Assembly (NCBI GenBank): GCA_017619615.1
Contig: JAFZRY010000023.1
Span: forward strand, 1 to 64,000
DNA length: 64,000 bases
Reading direction: 5' to 3'
Source: Lachnospiraceae bacterium
GTDB taxonomy: Bacteria; Bacillota; Clostridia; Lachnospirales; Lachnospiraceae
The translations under genes were made by a program, and so were the position numbers. Below the pieces are notes generated by a model, which was not told the origin of the DNA, searched no databases, and worked only from the letters and a program-made list of their open reading frames with translations. Shown here in pieces: positions 39,966-48,025 of the stretch. Numbering within the stretch: the first letter of the stretch is position 1; every line of letters begins with the position of its first letter.

Positions 39966-40670
39966 ATGAACAGGCGCTGGAAAACAAAAGAAGTACGGCA
40001 AGCCGCCGAAACGGTCCGGGACGCCTGGCTGGAGCAGGCGCAGGCAGACGGCGGGGAAGAACCGATGATCCCTTCCGCCGCCCTGGACAGCAGCATCCGG
40101 ACTATGAAGAGCCGCGTCCGGAAAAGCCGCACCCGCCGGGGATTCCGCCGCGCGGCTACGGCCGCTCTGGCCGTCCTGGTGATTTTCGTCGGCTGGCTGA
40201 GCGTGGACGTCAAAGCCCGTGCCGCGGTCCTGAACTGGTTCCGCGAGATCACCGGGAACAAGGTCGTCTACTACTCCAACATCGAGACCCGCGACGGCAT
40301 GCAGGTCTACAAGATCTGCCCCGAATGGATGCCGGACGGGATCGTGCTGCAGAAGGAATACTGGTTCCCGCACTCGTACACCGCGGTGTTCAGCGACCCG
40401 TCGGACCGCAGCCGCTACTGCATCCTGGGCGTGGATATCATGCAGGAGGGCATTTCCTTCGAACTGACGGCCGGCGACGAGAGGACGCATCAGGAGGCGG
40501 AGGTCCGGGGCTACCGCATCGACTGCTTCCTGAACGAGGCGAAGGCGGACCACGATTACGTGTGGGTGGACGAGGCGCGGCAGTGCTTCGTCGTGATGAA
40601 TTCGTCGCTGCCGCACGAACTGAACATGCAGATATGGGAAAGCATTTTTGTCCCTGACGAGAAGGATTGA
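39966..40670 (+). CDS. Anti-sigma factor-like membrane protein with DUF4367 domain
   Basis: The 234-residue protein has a cytosolic N-terminal helical part (residues 1-60), one membrane helix at about 65-82 (AATAALAVLVIFVGWLSVD) and an outer domain. The outer domain matches DUF4367 in layout: YKICPEWMPDGIVLQKEYW, FELTAGDERTHQEAE, and a C-terminal W-x-x-x-x-x-F. Such proteins hold an ECF sigma factor at the membrane and release it on an envelope signal. The ATG at 39966 is two bases after the sigma gene stop. It is followed 22 bases later by a lipoprotein gene that may be the sensor or target. Confidence 0.8.
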   Translation: MNRRWKTKEVRQAAETVRDAWLEQAQADGGEEPMIPSAALDSSIRTMKSRVRKSRTRRGFRRAATAALAVLVIFVGWLSVDVKARAAVLNWFREITGNKVVYYSNIETRDGMQVYKICPEWMPDGIVLQKEYWFPHSYTAVFSDPSDRSRYCILGVDIMQEGISFELTAGDERTHQEAEVRGYRIDCFLNEAKADHDYVWVDEARQCFVVMNSSLPHELNMQIWESIFVPDEKD

Positions 40671-40692
40671 ATCCGGGAAGGGAGGTCTTGTG

Positions 40693-41784
40693 ATGAAGAG
40701 TATTCGGATACGATCGATCGCTGCGGCGGTACTGATATGCCTGCTTCTGGGGGCCTGCGGGACGTCAGGGAATGTGACGACTTCCGCTGCGCCGGAGCCG
40801 GAGACGACGCAGGCAGCGGAAACGACACCGGCCCCGGAGACGACCCGGGCCCCGGAAACTACCCCTGCCCCGGAAACCACCCCGGTCCCGGAAACGACTC
40901 AGACGCCGGAAACCACGCAGGCGCCGGAAACGACTCAGGCGCCGGGAACCGCAGCGGTCCCGACGACGGCCGCCCCCGCCGGCGAGGGCAACCACATCTT
41001 TGACGACGTGAGCATCTGGGGCGGCTTCGGTCTTTATGTGTGCGACGGCAAAACCTGTGTGTACTGCAGTTCTTACCCGGATTACCGCAAAGCGATCTAC
41101 GCTCTGCAGGAAGTGACTGCGGTCCCGGCCCCGGATTTCACGGCGGAGGAGATGACTTTCCCGGTTTATGAGATCGGATATTCCCTAAAGGACGGAAAGA
41201 GCACCTATATGCTGTGGACCAACGGATATCTGATCGACAGCGACGGTAATGCCTGGCGGTTTGATTACGATTTCGACGCGCTGGCCCGGCAGAACTGGGA
41301 ATTCAAAACGGAAAGACCCGGCGGCTTTGCCGCCCTGCTCGGCGCCCGCTTTCTGACGGTAATGAACGGCGAATGGCTGTTTGACCGCCTTCCGGAGGCG
41401 GACACGCCTGAGATCTCCTCCGCCGAGGTAATGGAGATCCTGGAGATCACGAACGAAAAGATCGTCGCAAATCTGCGCAATCTGACCGACGAAGAGATGT
41501 TGTACGGTGAGGAATACCATCTGGACGTGTTTGACGGGGAAAAATGGCGTTCCGTCCCTTGTTCCCGCTATGGGATGTCTTTTGACTACGCAGCATACTC
41601 TATTCCCGCTTCTGCGGATGCAGCGCATACGTATCCCCTGTTTAATTACGTCGGTTTTGGCGAGGATCCTCTCCCCGCCGGCCATTACCGCATCGTGATC
41701 TGGGAAGGCCAGCCGCAGTCGCAAAACTATTCTGACTGGCAGGCGACCCGGAAATCCGTCGTCGCGGAATTCGACATCCCGTGA
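40693..41784 (+). CDS. Lipoprotein with ETTxAP repeat linker
   Basis: The 363-residue protein has a signal peptide and a lipobox (LLGAC, Cys near residue 19). A linker follows (residues about 27-100), made of ETTPAP, ETTRAP and ETTQAP repeats, likely to cross the wall. The outer domain (about 105-363) opens HIFDDVSIWGGFGLYVCDGKTCVYC and is followed by strand-rich segments. I recognise no enzyme. GGGAGGTCTTGTG precedes the ATG. It follows an ECF sigma and anti-sigma pair in the same direction, so it is a likely member of that stress unit. Confidence 0.82.
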   Translation: MKSIRIRSIAAAVLICLLLGACGTSGNVTTSAAPEPETTQAAETTPAPETTRAPETTPAPETTPVPETTQTPETTQAPETTQAPGTAAVPTTAAPAGEGNHIFDDVSIWGGFGLYVCDGKTCVYCSSYPDYRKAIYALQEVTAVPAPDFTAEEMTFPVYEIGYSLKDGKSTYMLWTNGYLIDSDGNAWRFDYDFDALARQNWEFKTERPGGFAALLGARFLTVMNGEWLFDRLPEADTPEISSAEVMEILEITNEKIVANLRNLTDEEMLYGEEYHLDVFDGEKWRSVPCSRYGMSFDYAAYSIPASADAAHTYPLFNYVGFGEDPLPAGHYRIVIWEGQPQSQNYSDWQATRKSVVAEFDIP

Positions 41785-41815
41785 CAGTGTCACAGAGGAT
41801 CAGCCGGTGGGGACC

Positions 41816-41836
41816 GGGCCGTTGAAACAACGGCCC
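41816..41836. repeat. Palindromic intergenic repeat, family B, copy 2
   Basis: GGGCCGTTG (41816-41824), AAA and CAACGGCCC (41828-41836), followed by CTACA, form a perfect 9-bp stem with a 3-base loop. This is the inverted form of the copy near 48.7 kb. Confidence 0.75.
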
Positions 41837-41855
41837 CTACACGGCGGCCGGGAGG

Positions 41856-41918
41856 GCCACCGGGGACGGTTCTTCCCGGCAGTGCCACTTGGAACCGTCC
41901 CCAAATGGCCTCATTTTT
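41856..41918. repeat. Palindromic intergenic repeat, family A, copy 3, with terminator-like tail
   Basis: GGGGACGGTTC (41862-41872) and GAACCGTCCCC (41892-41902) enclose TTCCCGGCAGTGCCACTTG. Outer bases GGCCA and TGGCC extend the stem. A T-run at 41914-41918 follows, so it could end the lipoprotein transcript before the ABC exporter. Confidence 0.75.
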
Positions 41919-41998
41919 CCCCGGAGGGCTTGCCGCCCTCCTTTTTTTGTGGTATTATTTCTTGTTGTTTTGAGTTTGTTTTCGCGAGGGTTTTGCGG

Positions 41999-43774
41999 AT
42001 GAAAAGATGGTTCAAATATGTGAAGCCGTACTGGCCGTGGTTCGTGCTGGGGCCGGTGTGCATGATCATCGAGGTGATCGGGGAGGTGCGGATGCCGACC
42101 TTCCTGCAGGCGGTGATCAATGCGGCGAATGACGGGACGCTGACGGCGGCGATGGGCTGGCGCGCGATGGGCGGGATGGTCCTGAACGCGCTGATCATGA
42201 TGGCCGGCGGCGTAGGCGGCGCGTATTTCGGCGCGAAGGCGCAGGTGAATTTCGCGGCTGACCTGCGCGCGGACATTTACGCGCGCATCCAGACGTTCTC
42301 GTTCAGCAATATCGATAAATTCTCCACGGGCTCGCTGGTCACGCGCATGACCAACGACGTGACGCAGGTCACCAACTTCGTCGGCATGATGCTGCGGATG
42401 ATGCTGCGTGCGCCGGGCATGATGATCGCGGCCCTGATCATGGCCATCAGTATCCGGCCGAAGCTGTCGCTGGTGTTCGCCGTGAGCATCCCGCTGCTGC
42501 TGATCGGCGTGGCCATCGTGCTGAGCATCGGCTTCCCGCGCTTCAAGCGCATGCAGGAGAAGATCGACGGCATCAACGCCGCCGTGCGGGAAAACGTCAC
42601 CAACGTGCGCGTGGTGAAGAGCTTCGTGCGCGAAGATTTTGAAGAAGAGAAGTTCGGCAAGGCGAACCGCGAGCTGCGCGACGCGAACATCAGTGCCGTG
42701 AAAGTCATGATCACGACCCAGCCGCTCATGACCCTGCTGATGCAGGGCACAATCCTGGCCCTGGTTCTGATCGGCGGCCCGATCATCCTGCGCGGCGAGA
42801 TGCCGGTGGGCGACCTGTCCGCCTTCATCACCTACGCGATGCAGATTCTGACCTCGCTGCTGATGATGAGCTTCATGCTGATGTTCTCCTCCCGCGCCAT
42901 GGCTTCCGGCAAGCGTATCCTGGAAGTGCTGGAGGAGGAGAGCGACATCACGGACGGCACGGCCGCGGCCGGGGAACCCGCTGACGGGCTCACGGACGGC
43001 GCTCCCGCCTCCGCCCCCCGCGTCACCCGCGGCGCCATCGAATTCCGCGGCGTGACTTTCCGCTACTATAAGACCAGCGAAGACGCGGTCCTGAACCATA
43101 TCGACCTGACCATCCCGGCCGGCGCCACCGTCGGCATCACCGGCGCCACCGGCTGCGGCAAATCCACGCTGGTCTCGCTGATCCCGCGCCTGTACGACCC
43201 GGACGAGGGCTGCGTGCTGGTGGACGGCGTGGACGTGAAGGACTACCACCTGCACGATTTGCGCGACGACGTGAGCATGGTCCTGCAGAACAACACCCTG
43301 TTTTCCGGCACCATTGCGGACAACCTGCGCTGGGGCGACCAGAACGCCACGGATGAGGACATCCGCCGCGCCGCCGCTTTCGCGCAGGCCGACAAATTCA
43401 TCGACAGCTTTCCGGACGGCTACGACACCATCATTGAGCAGGGCGGCACCAACGTCTCCGGCGGCCAGAAGCAGCGCCTCTGCATCGCCCGCGCCCTGCT
43501 GAAAAAGCCGAAGATCCTGATCCTGGACGACTCCACCAGCGCGGTGGACACCGCCACCGAGGCGATGATCCGCAAGGCGTTCCGCGAGGAACTGCAGGAT
43601 TCCACCAAACTGATCATTTCCCAGCGCATCACCTCCGTGATGGACGCGGACCTGATCCTGGTCATGGAAGAAGGCCGCATCACGGCCAGCGGCACGCATG
43701 CGGAACTGCTGCGCACGAGCCAGACCTACCGCGAGATCTGCGAATCCCAGCTGGAAGGAAAGGAGGTGTCGTGA
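41999..43774 (+). CDS. ABC exporter, fused membrane and ATPase subunit A
   Basis: The 591-residue half-transporter has six membrane helices (residues about 15-320) and a nucleotide-binding domain. The NBD has Walker A GATGCGKST near residue 381, the Q-loop VLQNNTLFSG, the signature NVSGGQKQRL near residue 482 and Walker B KILILDDSTSAVD near 503. The usual catalytic Glu after Walker B is Asp (DDST), which suggests a degenerate site. The Thr/Asp/Gly-rich linker before the NBD is unusual. It pairs with the next gene as a heterodimeric multidrug- or lipid-type exporter. The ATG at 41999 follows CGAGGG. The longer ORF upstream runs through repeats and is spurious. Confidence 0.9.
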   Translation: MKRWFKYVKPYWPWFVLGPVCMIIEVIGEVRMPTFLQAVINAANDGTLTAAMGWRAMGGMVLNALIMMAGGVGGAYFGAKAQVNFAADLRADIYARIQTFSFSNIDKFSTGSLVTRMTNDVTQVTNFVGMMLRMMLRAPGMMIAALIMAISIRPKLSLVFAVSIPLLLIGVAIVLSIGFPRFKRMQEKIDGINAAVRENVTNVRVVKSFVREDFEEEKFGKANRELRDANISAVKVMITTQPLMTLLMQGTILALVLIGGPIILRGEMPVGDLSAFITYAMQILTSLLMMSFMLMFSSRAMASGKRILEVLEEESDITDGTAAAGEPADGLTDGAPASAPRVTRGAIEFRGVTFRYYKTSEDAVLNHIDLTIPAGATVGITGATGCGKSTLVSLIPRLYDPDEGCVLVDGVDVKDYHLHDLRDDVSMVLQNNTLFSGTIADNLRWGDQNATDEDIRRAAAFAQADKFIDSFPDGYDTIIEQGGTNVSGGQKQRLCIARALLKKPKILILDDSTSAVDTATEAMIRKAFREELQDSTKLIISQRITSVMDADLILVMEEGRITASGTHAELLRTSQTYREICESQLEGKEVS

Positions 43775-45708
43775 TGGCCAGAAGTCTGAAAGAACTTCAG
43801 GAACGCTATAACAGCGCCGCCAAGAAGCAGCTGCTCGAAACCTCCTCCAACCGCCAGGCCCGCGGCGGCAAGGGCACCGGCCCGAAGAACGCCGGCGTTG
43901 CCGTCCGCCGCCTGATGGGGTACGTGAAGGGCTACCGCCTGCACCTCGTCGCCGTGCTGCTCTGCATGCTGGTCAGCGCCGTCACGTCGCTGTTCGGTTC
44001 CTACCTGATGGCGCCGATCATCGACAAACTCTCCGCGGCCGTGGCGCCGGATTTCACGCCGCAGGTCTCCCCGGTCGGTCAGTTCATGGACCGCATCATC
44101 AGCGGCCTGGCCGCGGCCTGGAACCGCACGGGCGTGATGGGGTACATCCTCACCGCGCTGCTGATCCTGGCCTTCGTGTACGGGATCGGGATCATCACCA
44201 CGTACCTGCAGGGCCGCATCATGGTGCACGTCGCGGAGCATGTGATGGAGCGCATCCGCAACGACCTGTTCACCAAACTGCAGCGTCTGCCGCTCAAATA
44301 CTTCGACGGCCACCCGACCGGCGAAGTGATGTCGCGCTTCACCAACGACATCGACAATATCGACGCGATGTTCAGCAACTCGCTGACCTCGATCGTGTCC
44401 GGTGTGGTCACCCTGATCGGCACGCTGGTCTTCATGCTGACCACGAACTGGCTGCTGACCCTGATCGTCGTCGTGTTCATCCCGCTGTTCCTGATGGGCG
44501 GCCTGGCCATCGCCAACCTGTCGCGGAAGTATTACCGCAGCCAGCAGGCGGCGCTCGGCGCGGTCAACGGGTATATCGAAGAAAACGTCAGCGGGCAGAA
44601 GGTCGTCAAGGTCTTCAACCACGAAGCGGACTGCCTGGAGGAATTCTGCAGCCTGAACGACGACATGCGCGACAAGCAGTTCCGCGCCCAGTTCTGGGGC
44701 GGCATCATGGGCCCGGTCATGGGCAACACGTCGCAGATCTCCTACGGCGTGACCGTGGGCGTTGGCGCGCTGCTGATGTTCGCCGGCCGGCTCTCGCCCG
44801 GCGGCCTGACCGTATTCGCGCAGTACTCCCGCCAGTTCTCCATGCCCATCAACAACCTGTCGCAGCAGATGACCACCATCTTCGCGGCCCTGGCCGGCGC
44901 GGAACGCGTCTTTGAAGTCATGGACACCGACCCCGAAGCGCCGGACAAGCCCGACGCTTCGGACATGAGCGCCATGAAGGGCTACGTCGTCATGACGGAC
45001 GTCTCCTTCGGCTATGTGCCCGAAAAGACGGTCCTGAAGCACATCAACGTGTACGCGAAACCGGGGCAGAAGATCGCCTTCGTCGGTTCCACCGGCGCCG
45101 GCAAGACCACCATGACGAACCTGCTGAACCGGTTCTATGACATCGAAGAGGGCACGATCACGATCGACGGCGTCAACGTCAAGGACATGAAGCGCGATGA
45201 GCTCCGCAGCAAGATCGCCATGGTCCTGCAGGATACGCATCTGTTCACCGGCACCGTGCGCGAAAACATCCGCTACGGCCGCCTGGACGCCACGGACGAG
45301 GAAGTGGAGCGCGCCGCGAAGACCGCCTCCGCCCACGGCTTCATCATGCGCCTCTCCGACGGCTACGACACGAAGCTGGAAGGCGACGGCACCAACCTCT
45401 CCCAGGGCCAGCGCCAGCTCCTGAACATCGCGCGCGCCGCCCTCTCCAAGGCGCCCATCCTGGTCCTCGACGAAGCCACCTCCTCCGTCGACACCCGCAC
45501 CGAGCGCCAGATCCAGCGCGGCATGGACCGCCTTATGGAAGACCGCACCACCTTCGTCATCGCCCACCGCCTCTCCACCGTCCGCGACGCCAACGCCATC
45601 ATGGTCCTCGAACACGGCGAGATCATCGAGCGCGGCACGCACGAAGAACTCCTGGCCATGAAAGGGCGGTACTACGAACTGTACACCGGGAAACGCGAGC
45701 TGGATTGA
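43774..45708 (+). CDS. ABC exporter, fused membrane and ATPase subunit B
   Basis: The 644-residue partner has an N-terminal extension of about 45 residues, then six membrane helices (about 45-360). Its NBD has Walker A GSTGAGKTT near residue 440, Q-loop VLQDTHLFTG, signature NLSQGQRQLL near residue 540 (Q in place of the second G) and Walker B PILVLDEATSSVD, with the catalytic Glu. The heterodimer thus has one consensus Walker B. Substrate is unknown. A GTG precedes at 43771, but AGGAGG at 43761-43766 suits the ATG at 43774. Its start overlaps the previous stop by one base. Confidence 0.92.
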   Translation: MARSLKELQERYNSAAKKQLLETSSNRQARGGKGTGPKNAGVAVRRLMGYVKGYRLHLVAVLLCMLVSAVTSLFGSYLMAPIIDKLSAAVAPDFTPQVSPVGQFMDRIISGLAAAWNRTGVMGYILTALLILAFVYGIGIITTYLQGRIMVHVAEHVMERIRNDLFTKLQRLPLKYFDGHPTGEVMSRFTNDIDNIDAMFSNSLTSIVSGVVTLIGTLVFMLTTNWLLTLIVVVFIPLFLMGGLAIANLSRKYYRSQQAALGAVNGYIEENVSGQKVVKVFNHEADCLEEFCSLNDDMRDKQFRAQFWGGIMGPVMGNTSQISYGVTVGVGALLMFAGRLSPGGLTVFAQYSRQFSMPINNLSQQMTTIFAALAGAERVFEVMDTDPEAPDKPDASDMSAMKGYVVMTDVSFGYVPEKTVLKHINVYAKPGQKIAFVGSTGAGKTTMTNLLNRFYDIEEGTITIDGVNVKDMKRDELRSKIAMVLQDTHLFTGTVRENIRYGRLDATDEEVERAAKTASAHGFIMRLSDGYDTKLEGDGTNLSQGQRQLLNIARAALSKAPILVLDEATSSVDTRTERQIQRGMDRLMEDRTTFVIAHRLSTVRDANAIMVLEHGEIIERGTHEELLAMKGRYYELYTGKRELD

Positions 45709-45713
45709 CCTGA

Positions 45714-45737
45714 CAGGGGGACGGTTCCTTTGTCAGG
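45714..45737. repeat. Repeat family A, copy 4, short form
   Basis: CTGACA and TGTCAG flank GGGGGACGGTTCCTT, giving a small hairpin. The GGGGACGGTTC core is present but the inverted GAACCGTCCCC arm is missing, unlike the other copies. Confidence 0.65.
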
Positions 45738-45757
45738 TTTTGGCGGCTTGCCCGCAT

Positions 45758-45799
45758 AAAAAAGGACCACTTGGGGATTGTCCCCAAATGGTCCTTTTT
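45758..45799. terminator. Bidirectional terminator between the ABC exporter and the XRE gene
   Basis: A 19-base arm starting at 45759 (AAAAAGGACCACTTGGGGA) pairs with 45781-45799 across a 3-base loop with one mismatch. The arms begin in A and end in T runs, so both strands are terminated. Confidence 0.85.
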
Positions 45800-45821
45800 G
45801 GATAAAGATTACATTCCTCTG

Positions 45822-46853
45822 TCAGTTTTTCTTCTTCCGACCGCTTACAACATCGCTCAGGAAATACCTTGTCATCATGACCCCCAGCAGGATCACGATT
45901 CCTTCCCAGACGTAAAGCAGCCATAATTCGGCCGTGAAGGCGCTGCGATTTGACGCTCCTTTGACCTGGCGTTCGCCCAGAATTGCCGGAAGGGCATCGC
46001 GATCTATTTCCGTATCGTTCCGGTAATACCTGACGACAGGGGACAGAACGGCATCATCAGGGATCTCCGTAAAGGTCAGGAAAGGCGCACCGTCATAAGC
46101 AGCCCGGAAAAGCAGCATTGTGTTCTCCTCGGTAAAATCAGTGGCGCCGTCCTTTACCCGGCAGATCCCGTAGGAATCCAGTTCCGGAAAATCATTGACG
46201 CAGAACGTAATGCAGTACCTTTTCTTCCCCTCGGTCACGATATACCGGTTGATCCACCGGTCATCCGACTCCGTATACCAGAGAAACCGATAGGTTCCGA
46301 ACAGTCCTTTTTCCAGGCAGGCCAGGCCGCTTGAGCCCGGAAAGTCCCTGTCCGTGTAAAGAACATATAAATGACGGCCCACAGCGCGCCGTTCAAGCTC
46401 ATCAGCAGAAACGGTCCCATACAGACGGTCGGTATGATAATCCTCGATCGCCCGCTCCAGGTCGGCCGTAGAATCCACACGGATATGGAATTCATGGCAA
46501 TACAAGGCGGCTGCGCACGCGATCGTTACGATCACGGACACGACGGCGCCGATCAGTTTCCGGCGTCTTTTCCTGTCATTCACCAGTGCGAGCAGACTCC
46601 GCGCCGCATCGTTCACCCGGCTTTTCGGAACACTGTCCCCTTCGATCCGCTCCGCCCCAAGCAGTTCTGCCACATTGATCTCCAGCGCCTCGCAGATCCC
46701 CGGCAGCAGCGAATAATCCGGCATCGTCTTTCCCGTTTCCCACCGGGACACCGACCGCTGGCTGACCCCGAGCTTCTCGGCAAACTGCTCTTGCGTCAAC
46801 CCCTTTTCTTTCCGGATCTCCCTGATAAAAGCACCGATCTTTTCCTGATCCAT
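45822..46853 (-). CDS. Membrane-anchored XRE family regulator
   Basis: The 343-residue protein starts with a Cro/CI-type helix-turn-helix (residues about 6-60, KGLTQEQFAEKLGVSQRSVSRWE in pattern; key T-Q, A-x-x-L, S-x-x-S-x-W). A membrane helix follows at about 99-118. An outer domain (about 120-310) carries YVLYTDRDFPGSS and YCITFCVNDFPEL. A second membrane helix lies near 314-333 with a basic cytosolic tail. The two-helix topology suggests an extracytoplasmic sensor that controls transcription directly. The target is unknown. It is flanked by no obvious partner. Confidence 0.82.
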   Translation of the reverse strand: MDQEKIGAFIREIRKEKGLTQEQFAEKLGVSQRSVSRWETGKTMPDYSLLPGICEALEINVAELLGAERIEGDSVPKSRVNDAARSLLALVNDRKRRRKLIGAVVSVIVTIACAAALYCHEFHIRVDSTADLERAIEDYHTDRLYGTVSADELERRAVGRHLYVLYTDRDFPGSSGLACLEKGLFGTYRFLWYTESDDRWINRYIVTEGKKRYCITFCVNDFPELDSYGICRVKDGATDFTEENTMLLFRAAYDGAPFLTFTEIPDDAVLSPVVRYYRNDTEIDRDALPAILGERQVKGASNRSAFTAELWLLYVWEGIVILLGVMMTRYFLSDVVSGRKKKN

Positions 46854-46961
46854 GGCTTCCGCCTCCTTTCCTGTCTGCCTGTATTATTTCCTGTAAAGTC
46901 GGAAATGTACAGGACATAGGATGAGTATTGCACGTACAATTCATGATTCAGCGGATCAAAA

Positions 46962-46982
46962 GGGCCGATGAAACATCGGCCC
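46962..46982. repeat. Palindromic intergenic repeat, family B, copy 3, with a compensatory change
   Basis: GGGCCGATG (46962-46970), AAA and CATCGGCCC (46974-46982) form a perfect 9-bp stem. Compared with the GGGCCGTTG/CAACGGCCC copies, one base pair is changed on both sides, which supports a conserved hairpin structure. Confidence 0.75.
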
Positions 46983-47008
46983 CTGCGAAACCATCCTCTG
47001 TGTGCCGC

Positions 47009-47860
47009 TTACAGTTCCGGATCCGGGATCGGCGCCGGCAGTCCGACTTCCATCAAACTCGGGTCGGCGTAGAGCTGTTTCAGGCGGTGGAAGGCGGTGG
47101 CGAAGTAGTGGCCGGAGACGGTGCGGTCGTCCATGACCATGCCGAGCGGGATGCAGTGCTCGAAGACGATCTCGCCGTTTTTCTGCTTCGGGACCTGGCG
47201 GGGGTTGCCCATCGCGAAGGACATGCTGGTGGTGCCGAAGTCATAAATGTGGTGGTAGATGTGGTTCGTGCGGATGCTGGCCAGGTTGGTGAACAGCATG
47301 GAGCAGTGGAACGGGCTGGCGTCGATGATCGCCTTGGGCAGGAGGTTGTGCTTGTCCGTCCAGCGGATCAGGTTGGCCGCGCCGCGCAGCACGCCGGGGA
47401 TCGAGGTGATGGTGTGGATGATCTTCTCCGCGGAATTGTCGCCCACGCGGTTCTCCGCAATGTACTTTTCGATCTTTTCGTTGATCTGGAAGATGTTGTC
47501 CGTCGGTTCGAAGACGATCTTGGACATGGTCCCTTCGTTGGCGGTGCCTTCCCCCTTCTTGGAACCCATCACCACCATGCCGACGGTGATCTGCTCGCGG
47601 GTGTAGACCCGCTTGTTCATGACGAAGCGGTTGATGGGCGGGTATTCGGCCGTGAGCCGGACCAGGCCGGCCAGGATCACGGTCATGTTGCTCATCGGGA
47701 TGCCCTGTTTCTTCTTTTCGCGCACGTACTGGCGGATGGGCTCGTACGGGATGTCCAGCGTGATTGCGTTCATCGCGTCGCTGCGCTTGGGCATCAGATG
47801 GACCCCCACGCGGTACATGGGGTCGGTGTGTCTCAGCAGTTTGCCGTCGGGACGCTTCAT
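47009..47860 (-). CDS. E2/CAT-fold acyltransferase-like protein without the catalytic His/Asp
   Basis: The 283-residue protein resembles the catalytic domain of dihydrolipoamide acyltransferases and chloramphenicol acetyltransferase in length and segments. There is MNKRVYTREQITVGMVV, SPFHCSMLFTNLASI near residue 182, and a C-terminal GMVMDDRTVSGHYFATAF near residue 240. There is no lipoyl or peripheral-subunit-binding domain. The E2 motif D-H-R-x-x-D-G reads D-D-R-T-V-S-G, so both the histidine and the aspartate are replaced. It may be a structural or ligand-binding relative rather than an acyltransferase. An upstream ATG at 47926 lies past the promoter and is not used; the start is 47860. 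Confidence 0.7.
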   Translation of the reverse strand: MKRPDGKLLRHTDPMYRVGVHLMPKRSDAMNAITLDIPYEPIRQYVREKKKQGIPMSNMTVILAGLVRLTAEYPPINRFVMNKRVYTREQITVGMVVMGSKKGEGTANEGTMSKIVFEPTDNIFQINEKIEKYIAENRVGDNSAEKIIHTITSIPGVLRGAANLIRWTDKHNLLPKAIIDASPFHCSMLFTNLASIRTNHIYHHIYDFGTTSMSFAMGNPRQVPKQKNGEIVFEHCIPLGMVMDDRTVSGHYFATAFHRLKQLYADPSLMEVGLPAPIPDPEL

Positions 47861-47895
47861 GGTTCTTACCTTCCGGACGTTAATATAATAAAAAA

Positions 47896-47924
47896 ATATA
47901 GCACAGCGGCGGGGCGTTGTAAAC
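47896..47924 (-). promoter_or_regulatory. Promoter of the E2-like gene
   Basis: On the minus strand TTTACA (47924-47919), a 17-base spacer and TATATT (47901-47896) lie about 36 bases upstream of the start at 47860. This supports the shorter protein. Confidence 0.65.
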
Positions 47925-47958
47925 AAAATAGCGCTTGTTATTTTTCTGACAGCGAAGG

Positions 47959-47987
47959 TTTACAAACCCGGATTTGTATGATAAAAT
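47959..47987 (+). promoter_or_regulatory. Promoter of the pyrH-polC gene run
   Basis: TTTACA (47959-47964), a 17-base spacer and TAAAAT (47982-47987) lie about 40 bases upstream of pyrH, so pyrH does not depend on an rpsB-tsf operon here. Confidence 0.65.
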
Positions 47988-48025
47988 CATCGCTGGAATT
48001 GGAACTTCCGGAAGGGAGGAACAGG

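Noticed and set aside
46928-48025. A 366-residue N-terminal extension of pyrH
   Set aside because: It runs antisense to the E2-like gene and past two promoters; UMP kinase starts at 48026.
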